A DNA stretch of 64,000 nucleotides from Draconibacterium mangrovi (GCF_010586825.1 NZ_JAAAGB010000001.1:682001-746000), one strand, 5' to 3'. Positions 8,487 to 17,127 are shown, numbered from the stretch's first letter. The notes: generated by a model not told the origin, from the letters alone. Numbers and translations are program-made.

Positions 8487-9755
8487 ATGAAATTTGAAGA
8501 TTTAAAATTGCATCCTGCCATACTAAAGGCATTAAGGGATGAAAACTACTCGGAACCAACGTCAATTCAGGCGCAGGCTATTCCACTGGTATTAGAACGA
8601 AACGATGTTTTGGGAAGTGCCCAAACCGGCACCGGTAAAACGGCCGCTTTTGCCATTCCAATCATTCAGCATTTAATAAACACTGCCCAACACGAAAAGG
8701 GTAAACGACGGATAAAATCGCTGGTGGTTACCCCTACCCGCGAGCTGGCCATACAAATTGGCGAAAGTTTTAACGCCTATGGCAAATACAGCAACCTGCA
8801 AAACACGGTTATTTTTGGCGGAGTGCCGCAAAACCCGCAGGTACGCCAACTGCAAAAAGGTGTTGACATACTGGTTGCCACACCCGGACGCTTGCTCGAT
8901 TTAATCGATCAGAAACATATTTCGTTGCGCGATGTAAAGTATTTTGTGTTAGACGAGGCCGACCGGATGCTCGATATGGGTTTTATTCACGACATTAAAA
9001 AACTGCTGCAGATATTACCCAAACAGCGGCAATCGTTGTTCTTTTCGGCTACTATGCCAACCAATATATTGAAGCTTTCGCAACAAATTCTGGTGAACCC
9101 GAAAAAGGTGGCGGTAAACCCGGTTTCGTCAACTGCCGAAACCATACAACAGCACATCTATTTCACCAACAAAAGCGATAAAAAGGACTTGCTGTTGCAC
9201 ATTCTTAAAAACGAAGACATAGAGCAGGTACTGCTGTTTTCGCGGACCAAACATGGTGCCGACCGTATTGTACGCAACCTGCGGAATAAAAATATTGAGA
9301 GTGCGGCCATTCATGGCGAAAAGAGCCAGAACCAACGCCAAAAGGCCTTACTGCGGTTTAAAAAAGGAGAAATACGCGTGTTGGTAGCCACCGATATTGC
9401 GGCACGAGGAATTGATATTGACAAACTGCGGTATGTAATTAACCACGACATACCCAACGAGCCCGAAACCTATGTACACCGTATTGGCCGTTGTGGCCGG
9501 GCCGGCGAAGAAGGGGTGGCCATATCGCTGTGCGAACCGGAAGAAAACACCTATGTAAAAAGCATTGAAAAGTTGATAAAACTACGAATTCCGGTAGCCA
9601 ACAACAATCCTTTTCCGCAGACCGAAAAGCCGATGAACGCCAGCGAAAAGAAAGAGTTTGAAGCAGAAAAAAAACGTAAACGACAGGAGTTTTTCGAAAA
9701 CCGAAATAAAAAGCGCGGAAATCAAAATCCAGGGTTTAGACGGAAGAGAAGGTAA
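8487..9755 (+). CDS. DEAD-box ATP-dependent RNA helicase (RhlE-like)
   Basis: The 422-residue protein has the complete helicase motif set in order. These are the Q motif PTSIQAQAIP (24-33), AQTGTGKT (45-52, P-loop Lys51), PTRELA, TPGRLLD, DEADRMLDMG (about 155), SAT, TDIAARGIDI and HRIGRCGRAG. The tail of about 50 residues is rich in Lys and Arg and ends GFRRKRR, typical of RhlE/CsdA-like proteins that bind RNA non-specifically. Such enzymes unwind structured RNA in ribosome assembly and mRNA turnover, often during cold stress. The gene is monocistronic, with a long leader. Exact orthology to rhlE, as opposed to deaD or csdA, cannot be settled here. Confidence 0.95.
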   Translation: MKFEDLKLHPAILKALRDENYSEPTSIQAQAIPLVLERNDVLGSAQTGTGKTAAFAIPIIQHLINTAQHEKGKRRIKSLVVTPTRELAIQIGESFNAYGKYSNLQNTVIFGGVPQNPQVRQLQKGVDILVATPGRLLDLIDQKHISLRDVKYFVLDEADRMLDMGFIHDIKKLLQILPKQRQSLFFSATMPTNILKLSQQILVNPKKVAVNPVSSTAETIQQHIYFTNKSDKKDLLLHILKNEDIEQVLLFSRTKHGADRIVRNLRNKNIESAAIHGEKSQNQRQKALLRFKKGEIRVLVATDIAARGIDIDKLRYVINHDIPNEPETYVHRIGRCGRAGEEGVAISLCEPEENTYVKSIEKLIKLRIPVANNNPFPQTEKPMNASEKKEFEAEKKRKRQEFFENRNKKRGNQNPGFRRKRR

Positions 9756-9811
9756 GGGGTGTTAAACCATTAAACACGCTATACAATATGCACAATGTTA
9801 GCAATAGTAAT

Positions 9812-10213
9812 TTAACAATTCGGATTACAAAATGGGAATGTACCAGGGTATTCGCTACAACATGGTCTAGCCAATTGAATCTCATCATACCTTTTTAGCG
9901 CTTGAGTTAATTCGGTCTTATCGTATTGCTGCAATTCATTTAAACTCATATTTTGAGAAGCCAATTCTAGTAAAATGCTCTTACGAGTCTGAAGTTTATA
10001 AGCTCTAAATGACTTTGCAATTAGTCTTTTTGAGGTCCTTGGAACGAGTTTTCCTTGTTTAAGTTTAAATCTCTTAATATTTTGGCGAGCAAATTTTCTT
10101 GCATTTGTATATCTAACACGTTTTTCTACGTGCCAAATTTGATTATCCGCATTTTTTAAATGATCATCTAATAGTTCATTTAAAGCTTCTAAATTTTGCT
10201 TTTCTATATTCAT
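9812..10213 (-). CDS. small basic protein of unknown function with Cys-rich C-terminus
   Basis: This 133-residue product matches no family I recognise. Residues 1-60 are strongly helical and basic (ARKFARQNIKRFKLKQGK), and a second helical stretch spans 60-115. The last 20 residues hold four cysteines (PCCSEYP and CNPNC), a pattern that could bind metal or be a chance end. Its start lies 38 bases inside the end of the preceding gene on the same strand, so the two are probably co-translated. Base composition is more AT-rich than the flanking helicase gene, suggesting recent acquisition. Confidence 0.6.
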   Translation of the reverse strand: MNIEKQNLEALNELLDDHLKNADNQIWHVEKRVRYTNARKFARQNIKRFKLKQGKLVPRTSKRLIAKSFRAYKLQTRKSILLELASQNMSLNELQQYDKTELTQALKRYDEIQLARPCCSEYPGTFPFCNPNC

Positions 10214-10793
10214 TATTTTGAAGATAAATTTGGATTGAGTCTTTTACTATTATATTTTCTTTGTCAGTGAGATACAATACAACATTTATAAATTCCTTAT
10301 CATAGTTTTTGGGAATTCTTAGGTAATCGACTTCTGAAGATTTTCTAAGATTGATAATTGAACTATCGCATTGCCATTTCCACTCAGTTACTCTACTAGA
10401 AGGGTCATTAATCTTTGCGAAGATTCTCACATTCTCACCTTTGTGAACATTTATAGGTTCATATGAGATTGATTCTATTTGTGGAGGAATCAAATTGTCT
10501 GATACTAAATTCAAAAAAAAATAAGCGACAAAAAAGATAAGAGATAGTAAGCTTGCGAAATTACCAAGTCCCACAGATTTGTGGTCAGTCTTAGTTGTAA
10601 ATGCATTGATATAATATCCTATAAAACTTAAAACAATTCCAATTAAAGCAAGAATACTGAATGTTATAAGAATCCAAGGAAATACGAAAGGCGGTGTTAG
10701 CACCTCATTGAATGTCGGATACAAAACAATTGTTCCAGTTATAAGAACAAGAATTTTGAATGAAATTTGAGCATTTTTTTCTTTAATATCCAT
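10176..10793 (-). CDS. membrane protein with three helices and C-terminal Ig/PKD-like domain
   Basis: The 205-residue product has three predicted membrane helices (about residues 12-28, 38-62 and 78-98). They are followed by an ectodomain of 100 residues that starts IESISYEPINVHKGENVRIFAKI and continues SSRVTEWKWQC. That strand pattern resembles an Ig-like or PKD fold. I do not recognise the family. It overlaps the downstream basic-protein gene by 38 bases, an arrangement typical of functionally linked pairs. Together they occupy an AT-rich patch between the helicase gene and an attC-like site, so they may be a mobile cassette. No enzymatic motif is visible. Confidence 0.65.
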   Translation of the reverse strand: MDIKEKNAQISFKILVLITGTIVLYPTFNEVLTPPFVFPWILITFSILALIGIVLSFIGYYINAFTTKTDHKSVGLGNFASLLSLIFFVAYFFLNLVSDNLIPPQIESISYEPINVHKGENVRIFAKINDPSSRVTEWKWQCDSSIINLRKSSEVDYLRIPKNYDKEFINVVLYLTDKENIIVKDSIQIYLQNNEYRKAKFRSFK

Positions 10794-10834
10794 AGTTAAT
10801 TCCTATTAAATTCATAAGTTTTGATTACAATTAT

Positions 10835-10965
10835 AGCTAACGGTTATTGCAAGATACGTAGCGAATTTCAGTGAGCATTCATGTCCGGCAGGCCTGAACA
10901 GCAAAACGAGAATCCGCAGTTGGCGTACCACCGAATCCTGCCCTGCAATATTTACTGTGTTAGCC
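10835..10965 (-). other. attC-like cassette recombination site
   Basis: AGCTAAC at 10835-10841 and GTTAGCC at 10959-10965 are inverted copies lying 131 bases apart, and TTGCA and TGCAA repeat the symmetry just inside. The boxes resemble integron R'' and R' (RYYYAAC and GTTRRRY) at 6 of 7 positions. Read on the minus strand, the site begins 7 bases after the stop of the SEFIR gene, the position expected of a cassette attC. No integrase gene is present in the window. Confidence 0.4.
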
Positions 10966-10972
10966 ACTGGTT

Positions 10973-11704
10973 TTATATTAATTTATTTTCTATCGCATAA
11001 AATTTACCCTTTTCAGTAAGTTTAATCTGGCCATCAGGTTCGCCTTTCAATAGACCAAGCTGGATTGCTTCTCTAATTAACATTTCACTATATATTTTTG
11101 AGATTTTTAAAATGTAACTGAGATCAGATGAGTCAAACTGGTCATAGTCTTCTTCGTAAAGATTTATAGCCCCTTGCATAAGATTTTTAACGGCTGCATT
11201 AGGATTCTTTTTGTCGTCATTTATTTCCTTAAAAGGATTATTCCCAATTTCAGGTTTCTCAAAAAGTGGACTTTGATGTATTGTTCTAATAAGCTCATCA
11301 TAATTAAATTCAAATTCAGAGCTTATTGAGAAATTTAGGTAGAGTTTTGTTTTCAAGAACGTAGGTACTTTATATGTTCCTTTCTGTCTGATAATTGGTA
11401 TTATTTTGTTTTCGTTGATGTTTTGAAGAAGATTTGATGTAATAATCATTTTTTCATACCCCACTCCTCCTTTTCCTGAATTTGCTTTTTCGACATATTT
11501 TTCTGTACAAATCATTAAAATATAGTCCGAAGATTGCAGATTATTTTCCATAAAGGATGGAATGTCATCACCTGCTTTTAACTCCCATTGGTCGATTATA
11601 GCATCAATCCCATTGGTTCGCAATTTGGTAGCTAAATCTAAAATCCATTTTTTGTGTTCCATGCTATCATGCGAATATGAAAGGAATACTCTTGGAATTT
11701 TCAT
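10973..11704 (-). CDS. SEFIR/TIR-domain protein with C-terminal winged-helix-like region
   Basis: The 243-residue product starts MKIPRVFLSYSHDS and continues with DQWELKAGDDIPSFMENNL and YILMICTEKYVEKA. These blocks are typical of bacterial SEFIR domains, relatives of TIR (residues 1-150). Glu83 in GGVGYEKMI is placed like the catalytic glutamate of NAD-degrading TIR enzymes. Residues 195-243 (ISKIYSEMLIREAIQLGLL, then TEKGKFYA) look like a small winged helix. Several bacterial SEFIR and TIR proteins act in anti-phage abortive infection by depleting NAD. That role is inferred, since no partner sensor gene is adjacent. AT-rich composition and the attC-like site suggest horizontal transfer. Confidence 0.8.
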   Translation of the reverse strand: MKIPRVFLSYSHDSMEHKKWILDLATKLRTNGIDAIIDQWELKAGDDIPSFMENNLQSSDYILMICTEKYVEKANSGKGGVGYEKMIITSNLLQNINENKIIPIIRQKGTYKVPTFLKTKLYLNFSISSEFEFNYDELIRTIHQSPLFEKPEIGNNPFKEINDDKKNPNAAVKNLMQGAINLYEEDYDQFDSSDLSYILKISKIYSEMLIREAIQLGLLKGEPDGQIKLTEKGKFYAIENKLI

Positions 11705-12107
11705 GACAATTTCTTTAGGATAATTATTTTATTTAAAATGTTAACTCATAATATTGCGAACTTCTTTAAAGATAACACACAACAGTTTTGGCCCCCAACT
11801 GGTTAAGTTATATCTACATTGTCGGCTTGCGTTATACCCTCAATTTTGGTGAGTAAGCCAACTATATCTTATTTCAGGGTACGTATTCAAAGGCTTGATT
11901 CTTTTTTGTTTAAAGTTACAATTCTGTTTAACAAAAACAATATGGGGTCAACAAAAAGTAGGGGTATACAAAAGTAAGGGCTAAAGCCCATTTGCTGGCG
12001 TTAGTTGACTAACCCCGGCATTAATGCCGGGGTTAAGCATAGCCAGTAAGCCTTACCGTGGGCGGGTTTCCACGAAGTCCCCAGCCACCAAAAAACACCT
12101 AACTATC
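11705..12107. other. non-coding region with two strong palindromes
   Basis: This region lies upstream of the SEFIR gene. It contains the palindrome GGGCTAAAGCCC at 11978-11989 and a perfect 26-bp palindrome at 12010-12035 whose arms begin TAACCCCGGCATT. Both resemble dispersed hairpins common between Bacteroidota genes. No credible gene is present. Confidence 0.6.
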
Positions 12108-12737
12108 TGATTACAAGAGCTCCCGGGAGCGCTATTTGTAACTTTCGTAGCCCTACGAAAGCTTCCCTGAGTACTATTTGGTGCTTTCGCAGGCGTACGC
12201 TTCCACCAAATAGTTCTATTTACTGCTTTCGTACGGCTACGAAAGCTCCGCCGTGTTCTCAAAACTACTTTCGTAGGGCTACAACGGTACTTTTGAACCT
12301 TATTTGGTGCTTTCGTACGGCTACGAAAGCTTCCCCGAGTACTATTTGGTGCTTTCTCAGGCGTACGCTTCCACCAAATAGTTCTATTTACTGCTTTCGT
12401 ACGGCTACGAAAGCTCCGCCGTGTTCTCAAAACTACTTTCGTAGGGCTACAACGGTACTTTTGAACCTTATTTGGTGCTTTCGTACGGCTACGAAAGCTT
12501 CCCCGAGTACTATTTGGTGCTTTCTCAGGCGTACGCTTCCACCAAATAGTTCTATTTACTGCTTTCGTACGGCTACGAAAGCTCCGCCGTGTTCTCAAAA
12601 CTGCTTTCGCAGGGCTACAACGGTACTTTTGTTGGTAATTTGGTGCTTTTGTAGCTATGCAAAACGACTTTAAGCATCTCCGTGGGCCTTTCGCAGGTTT
12701 ACAACAGAAGCACGGCTCAACTGGTGGTTCCAAAATC
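12108..12737. repeat. hairpin tandem array: 21-bp units in a 168-bp super-repeat
   Basis: A 168-bp period is obvious: GTACTATTTGG occurs at 12171, 12339 and 12507. Each period divides cleanly into eight 21-bp units that alternate two types, giving a 42-bp dimer centred on the hairpin CTTTCGTA-CGGC-TACGAAAG. Degenerate units keep the same phase at both ends, for a total of about 30 units. Because 168 is a multiple of three, long open frames persist on both strands, but their translations are low-complexity and mutually shadowed. I treat the tract as non-coding. Confidence 0.85.
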
Positions 12738-13053
12738 ATGTTGCAGGGGTATTAACTTGGTGAGCATACAAACAAATGTGTTTGTGATAGGGATCCGATC
12801 CAGTTTGAATGTGCATTTTTGCACCGTCCTTTAGGGCGGTGATTTCGGATTGAGAATTGAAAACAGGCTTTAGCCTTTAATTTAGATTTAAAGGCTAAAG
12901 CCCTTTGATAGCATCGCAATTTTGACACCGGGCTGAAGCCGCGGTGCAAAAAATAAAAACAATCCCCCACGCTGGTGTATTCTGAAACTTCGGGGGTGCA
13001 GTAGCAGTGGCTAATGAATAGTGGCCAATGACTAATGACAAGTGACCAACGTC
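12738..13053. other. non-coding region after the hairpin array
   Basis: The stretch contains an inverted pair, GGCTTTAGCCTTT and AAAGGCTAAAGCC, near 12870-12902 and further GGGCTGAAGCC-type repeat debris. An open frame of 109 codons on the minus strand has no protein-like features and is ignored. Confidence 0.5.
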
Positions 13054-13671
13054 TTATACCGCCAACCGCCTGAAACTGCAAAAAATAAAGTTTTGAAGCG
13101 TATTAAATGGTGTTTTATGGTCGACTGTAATACACCTGATTTTATTAAAGAAATCCGTTAGCAGACTGGTCATCGTATTTTCCGAGTACTGTTTTATTTC
13201 TATGCCGCTGCATTTTGCAGGGCCTTGTTCCGAAAAGGTTCCCAACACCAGGTAACCACCCGGCTTTACATACGAACGGATCGTATCGACATAATTGCTG
13301 ATCTCCTGCTTATCGGTCAGGAAATGAAAGGCTGCCCTGTCGTGCCAGAAATCGTAGGTTTCGGTAGGCTGAAATCCTGCCGCATCAGCAACGATCCACT
13401 TTACCGTTTTGGCTTTTTCGCCCAAACGTTGCTGTGCTTTTTTAATTGCTGTTTCCGAGATATCAAGAACGGTAATGTTGCGGTACCCCATTTCCAATAA
13501 ACGATCTACCATGTAGCTATCTCCCCCACCTACATCAATAATTCGGGCCGACAGCGGTAATTTAAACTCCTTAACAAATTGTAGCGATGTTGTTGGTGAA
13601 GCCTGAAACCAGCTCACCTCAGCGGTATTCTTACTTTTGTAGATCTCTTCCCAATGCTTTTTTCGGTCCAT
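13054..13671 (-). CDS. class I SAM-dependent methyltransferase
   Basis: The 205-residue protein has a Rossmann methyltransferase core. Motif I is IIDVGGGDSYMVDRLLE (residues 44-60), the acidic ribose-binding residue follows in TVLDIS, and WIVADA and YDFWHDRAAFHFL form motifs II and III. A PGGYLVLGTF strand completes the fold. The HDRAAFHFL segment is typical of small Bacteroidota proteins annotated as trans-aconitate or thiopurine methyltransferase-like. The substrate is unknown. It lies 120 bases downstream of the DUF3124 lipoprotein gene on the same strand, and its 3' end borders repeat-rich DNA. Confidence 0.9.
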   Translation of the reverse strand: MDRKKHWEEIYKSKNTAEVSWFQASPTTSLQFVKEFKLPLSARIIDVGGGDSYMVDRLLEMGYRNITVLDISETAIKKAQQRLGEKAKTVKWIVADAAGFQPTETYDFWHDRAAFHFLTDKQEISNYVDTIRSYVKPGGYLVLGTFSEQGPAKCSGIEIKQYSENTMTSLLTDFFNKIRCITVDHKTPFNTLQNFIFCSFRRLAV

Positions 13672-13791
13672 AATCGTTCACTTTTACTATTCTTTTGCCC
13701 GGGAAGAATTGCCTGCAAAATAATAATTATCGTGGGGATTCTCAACCAACAGCTACTGATAAATAGCATACCCGCGGATACGAGGGAATGA

Positions 13792-14301
13792 TCAATCCAA
13801 CGGAATGCCTTGCGTAACAAACGAAAGCCCGATCTGTCCGTAAGTCGAGATCATTACCGCTTCGAAAACCGGATCGGCGGCTTTGGCGGCTTTTTCCCAA
13901 TCAAAAATGATGTTTGCTCCTGTGCCTCCTTCGTTATCGTTGTGCTGAATGATAATTTCAACGGTTTCCATGGGTAAAATAAAAACAGGGTACGACAGGT
14001 AAGAGCGGATACGATCACCTTTCGTATTGTAGTAGTCGATAGTATTGATGAACAGCGCTTCTTCGGTATTCGGGTTACGTATACTAATGGTGGCCGTTAA
14101 ATCGACCAAACGCTCCTGCGAACCGGAATAGATTTGCGAATAAACCGACAGGTAGGTACTTCCGGTTTCGAGCGAATCGGGGAGTTTTGCAGCGGCGTTT
14201 CGTGCCTCCCAGTCTACTGTTGTTACCGGTTGTTGCCGGGCCTCGTTGTTACAGGCGACTGCAACAAATACCATTACCGCAAATACCAGGATATGTTTCA
14301 T
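13792..14301 (-). CDS. DUF3124 lipoprotein
   Basis: From the start at 14301 the 169-residue product begins MKHILVFAVMVFVAVAC, a lipoprotein signal with a clear lipobox. An upstream in-frame ATG at 14322 would add seven residues that do not improve the signal. The mature part has the DUF3124 pattern: TYLSVYSQIYS, LTATISIRNP, YYNTKGDRIRSYL, FILPMETVEIII and GGTGANIIFDW. The family is a conserved beta-rich domain of unknown function in Bacteroidota and cyanobacteria. It precedes the methyltransferase gene on the same strand, with no overlap. Confidence 0.9.
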   Translation of the reverse strand: MKHILVFAVMVFVAVACNNEARQQPVTTVDWEARNAAAKLPDSLETGSTYLSVYSQIYSGSQERLVDLTATISIRNPNTEEALFINTIDYYNTKGDRIRSYLSYPVFILPMETVEIIIQHNDNEGGTGANIIFDWEKAAKAADPVFEAVMISTYGQIGLSFVTQGIPLD

Positions 14302-14322
14302 TCTAATTGCTTCCATTCCCAA

Positions 14323-14678
14323 ATGTATGAAAAACCCCGATGCAAAAAAAGGCTACTATTATTTCGTTCCGATGGGACGTTTTGAATATTGGTTATTGGT
14401 TATTAAAAACCCGGCGCTCACGCACCGGGCTATATGATATCGCCCCGTTGGGGCTTTTTGCCTATTGTTCTTTGCCTGTTACCAACTCCTTCTGAAATCA
14501 AAAATCGTTAATCATCATTCGTCATTCATTCTCCCGACATATTAAAACCCGGCGCTTACGCACCGGGCTATATGATATCACCCCCTTGGGGCTCCTTGCC
14601 TATTGCTATTTGCCTATCGCCTACTCCTTCTAAAATCGGAATTCGTTAATCATCATTCGTCATTCAATCTCCCGCATT
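14323..14678. repeat. 139-bp tandem duplication with hairpins
   Basis: Copy A (about 14402-14538) and copy B (14541-14676) share the order: CCCGG-CGCACCGGG hairpin, CTATATGATATC, a CCCC-TTGGGG hairpin, then CTCCTTCT and TCGTTAATCATCATTCG. A partial third copy is at 16981-17030. It lies between the convergent-side end of the GH36 gene and the DUF3124 gene and contains no gene. Confidence 0.75.
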
Positions 14679-16874
14679 TTACTCCACCTCATTCACATCC
14701 AAAACCACGCTGGTGCTGCGCACGGTTATGTGCGGATTAATACCAACTTTCATCAGGAAATCGCCGGAGTATACTTTTTCAGCATCAATCCACGAGCGTC
14801 GTCCCGGGTAAACGTTCAGTTCTTTTACGGTGTATTTTTTGGCAGGATCGAGGCCGGCAAACTTAACCGGAAGCACCGAAGCCGTTTGCATGTACCTGAA
14901 GTTCGACAGGTAGTTAAACACCACTGCCCTGCTCTTATCGTTGTTTACATACATCAGCGAAGCAAAGTCGTTTTCGTACGGATTTACCAAACGATACTGG
15001 TCGCCATGCCACACCACATCTTTAAACGAGTGGAAATTCTGCACGGCCTGTTTGGCAAATTTCAGATCGTTCTCGCTGAGCTCGTGCGCCACAATGTCGA
15101 AACCCAGTTTACCCATGCTGGCCACATCAACGCGGTATTTTAGCGGAAGATCGCTCCAGTCGGTTACGTGGCAATCGGTAACAATCGACGGGAAGAAATA
15201 CGAATAATTCCATTGCATAAACACGCGCTCCAGCGGATCGGTATCGTCGCTGGGCCAAAATTCTGTGAAGTATTTAAACAGCTCGTAATCGCCGCGGCCG
15301 CCACCACCCGAGCACATCATAATCGGTACCTTCGGGAATTTCTCGCGCACACGCTCCATCACATTGTACAGGCCTTTGGTGTATTCGATGTAAATATGTG
15401 TTTGCGGAATACCTTCTTTTTCGAGATAAGCCGAATGCGCATTGTAGATTACCGAGTTGCAATCCCATTTAATAAATGCGAGATCAGGATTTTTAGTCAG
15501 CAGATTGTCTACAATTCCAAAAACAAAGTCCTGCACCTCTGGATTCGACAGATCCAACACCAGCTGGTTACGGAAATATTTCTCGGGGCGCTCGGGCTGA
15601 CGAATCACCCAATCGATATGATTCTCGTACAATTCACTTTTCGGATTTACCATTTCCGGCTCAATCCAGATACCGAATTTTATGCCCTCTTTTGTAGCTT
15701 CCTCTACCAGGTAACCAATTCCATGCGGCAGTTTCTTTTTGTTTTCCTGCCAGTCGCCCAACCCTGCATTGTCGCCGTTGCGCGGGTATTTGTTGGCAAA
15801 CCAGCCGTCGTCGAGCAAAAACATATCGACACCCAGTTCTTTGGCATCTTTAAACAGGGCAGTCAGTTTATCTTCATCAAAATCGAAGTAAGTAGCTTCC
15901 CAGTTGTTCAGCAGTGTCAGGCGTTCGCCGTTGCCGTCCAGAACGCGGTAATCGCGTGCCCAGCTGTGCAGGTTTCGGCTGGCCTCGCCGGTTCCTTTGT
16001 GCGACACCACATATACCAACCCCGGTGTTTTGAACAGCTCGCCCGGCTGCAATTCATATTCCGACGCAAACGGATTGATACCTGCAATAAACCGAACGTT
16101 GCCCTGAGGATCTACCTCAAAATCATAACGAAAGTTCGAGCTCCACGCCAGCTGTCCCAACACCACTGTTCCGTTGTTTTCGGCAGCTTTGCCATCAAAC
16201 GAAAGAATAAAATTGGGCGACTGCAGCAAATGGGCGCGTGTCCCCAGTTTCGAATCGATCGACTTTATACCGCGGGTCAGTTTCTCCTCGTTACGCTGCA
16301 TTTCTTTTGCCCATTCGTTACCATAAGTGGTGAGGTAAAACTCGTTGCCGGTAAAAAACAGGTTTGCCGACGCAAACTTTTTCAGGGTTACCGCATCTTT
16401 TTGGTTGTGTTTTATCTCAGTCCATTGTTCAATCACATTCTCGGTGGTCCACGCCTTGTAAAAAAGCTTCACCTGAAACTGGTATTGCGCATCCTCCAAC
16501 ACAATGGTCGTCAGCAGTGCATTATCCGAAGTCGTTTCGGCAGTGTGACTCACATATTTCAGCTCCAGCGAAGTATTGCCGTCGCTTTGAATCACCTCAA
16601 TGGCGGGTTCAACCAGGTTCCAGGTGCCCGATGTAGTATACGTGGCATTGTTAATTGCACTGTTGTCATCGCGCAAATTGTAACCTCGTGCCACCTCGGC
16701 ATACTCCGATTCGTTGGCCAGCGGTTCGCCAAAATACACGGTATTTAAACGGCCGTCGCGCGATGTTTGCAACAACATCAGGTTATTGTTGGTTGAAATG
16801 GGAATGATCGCCTCCTGCGCAAAAACAACGGCAGACAGCAATAAAACGATCGTCAACAGATATATCCTTCTCAT
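14679..16874 (-). CDS. GH36 alpha-galactosidase, secreted
   Basis: The 731-residue protein opens with a signal peptide (MRRIYLLTIVLLLSAVVFAQ) and has the three-part GH36 layout: an N-terminal beta-sandwich (about 25-320), a TIM barrel (330-640) and a C-terminal sheet. Barrel signatures are LLDDGWFANK, FGIWIEPEMV and FIKWDCNS with nucleophile Asp471. CSGGGGRGDYELF and FWPSDDTDP follow, with acid/base Asp543. It should release alpha-linked galactose from oligosaccharides or polysaccharides in the periplasm or outside. It is in a minus-strand block with a multiheme cytochrome, an esterase and a sulfatase, so it may contribute to breakdown of a sulfated galactan, which is inferred. Confidence 0.95.
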   Translation of the reverse strand: MRRIYLLTIVLLLSAVVFAQEAIIPISTNNNLMLLQTSRDGRLNTVYFGEPLANESEYAEVARGYNLRDDNSAINNATYTTSGTWNLVEPAIEVIQSDGNTSLELKYVSHTAETTSDNALLTTIVLEDAQYQFQVKLFYKAWTTENVIEQWTEIKHNQKDAVTLKKFASANLFFTGNEFYLTTYGNEWAKEMQRNEEKLTRGIKSIDSKLGTRAHLLQSPNFILSFDGKAAENNGTVVLGQLAWSSNFRYDFEVDPQGNVRFIAGINPFASEYELQPGELFKTPGLVYVVSHKGTGEASRNLHSWARDYRVLDGNGERLTLLNNWEATYFDFDEDKLTALFKDAKELGVDMFLLDDGWFANKYPRNGDNAGLGDWQENKKKLPHGIGYLVEEATKEGIKFGIWIEPEMVNPKSELYENHIDWVIRQPERPEKYFRNQLVLDLSNPEVQDFVFGIVDNLLTKNPDLAFIKWDCNSVIYNAHSAYLEKEGIPQTHIYIEYTKGLYNVMERVREKFPKVPIMMCSGGGGRGDYELFKYFTEFWPSDDTDPLERVFMQWNYSYFFPSIVTDCHVTDWSDLPLKYRVDVASMGKLGFDIVAHELSENDLKFAKQAVQNFHSFKDVVWHGDQYRLVNPYENDFASLMYVNNDKSRAVVFNYLSNFRYMQTASVLPVKFAGLDPAKKYTVKELNVYPGRRSWIDAEKVYSGDFLMKVGINPHITVRSTSVVLDVNEVE

Positions 16875-17127
16875 GATTTCAAGATTTGATTGTTTCTATT
16901 AGAATGACGAAGATTCGGAGGAAGGTACCTATGATGTACTACCGATATTTCCATTCAATAAGACTGATTGCCGATTGCAATTTGCCTATTGCCAACTCCT
17001 TCTGAAATCAAAAATCGTTAATCGTCATTCTGCAATCAGATTTAATGTTACAGATCTCTCGCTGCGCTTCGAGATGACAGCTGCTCTCCACTTTTTCCTT
17101 GTTACTTTAAACTTTTGCCTTGCTCCC
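16875..17127. repeat. intergenic repeat remnants
   Basis: Positions 16981-17030 repeat the CTCCTTCTGAAATCA and TCGTTAATCGTCATTC segment of the 14.4-14.7 kb duplication. Positions 17051-17080 carry a CTTCGAGATGACA end of the dispersed element family. No gene was seen. Confidence 0.6.

Noticed and set aside
9812-11704. A multi-gene anti-phage island
   Set aside because: Only the SEFIR gene has a defence-type domain. The two neighbours are unassigned and no nuclease, sensor or second known defence gene is adjacent, so only the single gene is flagged.
12053-12739. Long open frames on both strands across the hairpin array (228 codons on minus, 126 on plus)
   Set aside because: The 168-bp period is a multiple of three, so frames stay open automatically. 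Translations are low-complexity Arg/Ser/Thr repeats on both strands with no signal, domain or start context.
12752-13081. 109-codon minus-strand frame
   Set aside because: It crosses dispersed-repeat sequence and the end of the methyltransferase gene in another frame, with no protein-like features.
15168-16748. 526-codon open frame on the plus strand
   Set aside because: It lies wholly antisense to the GH36 alpha-galactosidase gene, whose motifs are unambiguous. The antisense translation has no recognisable family pattern.
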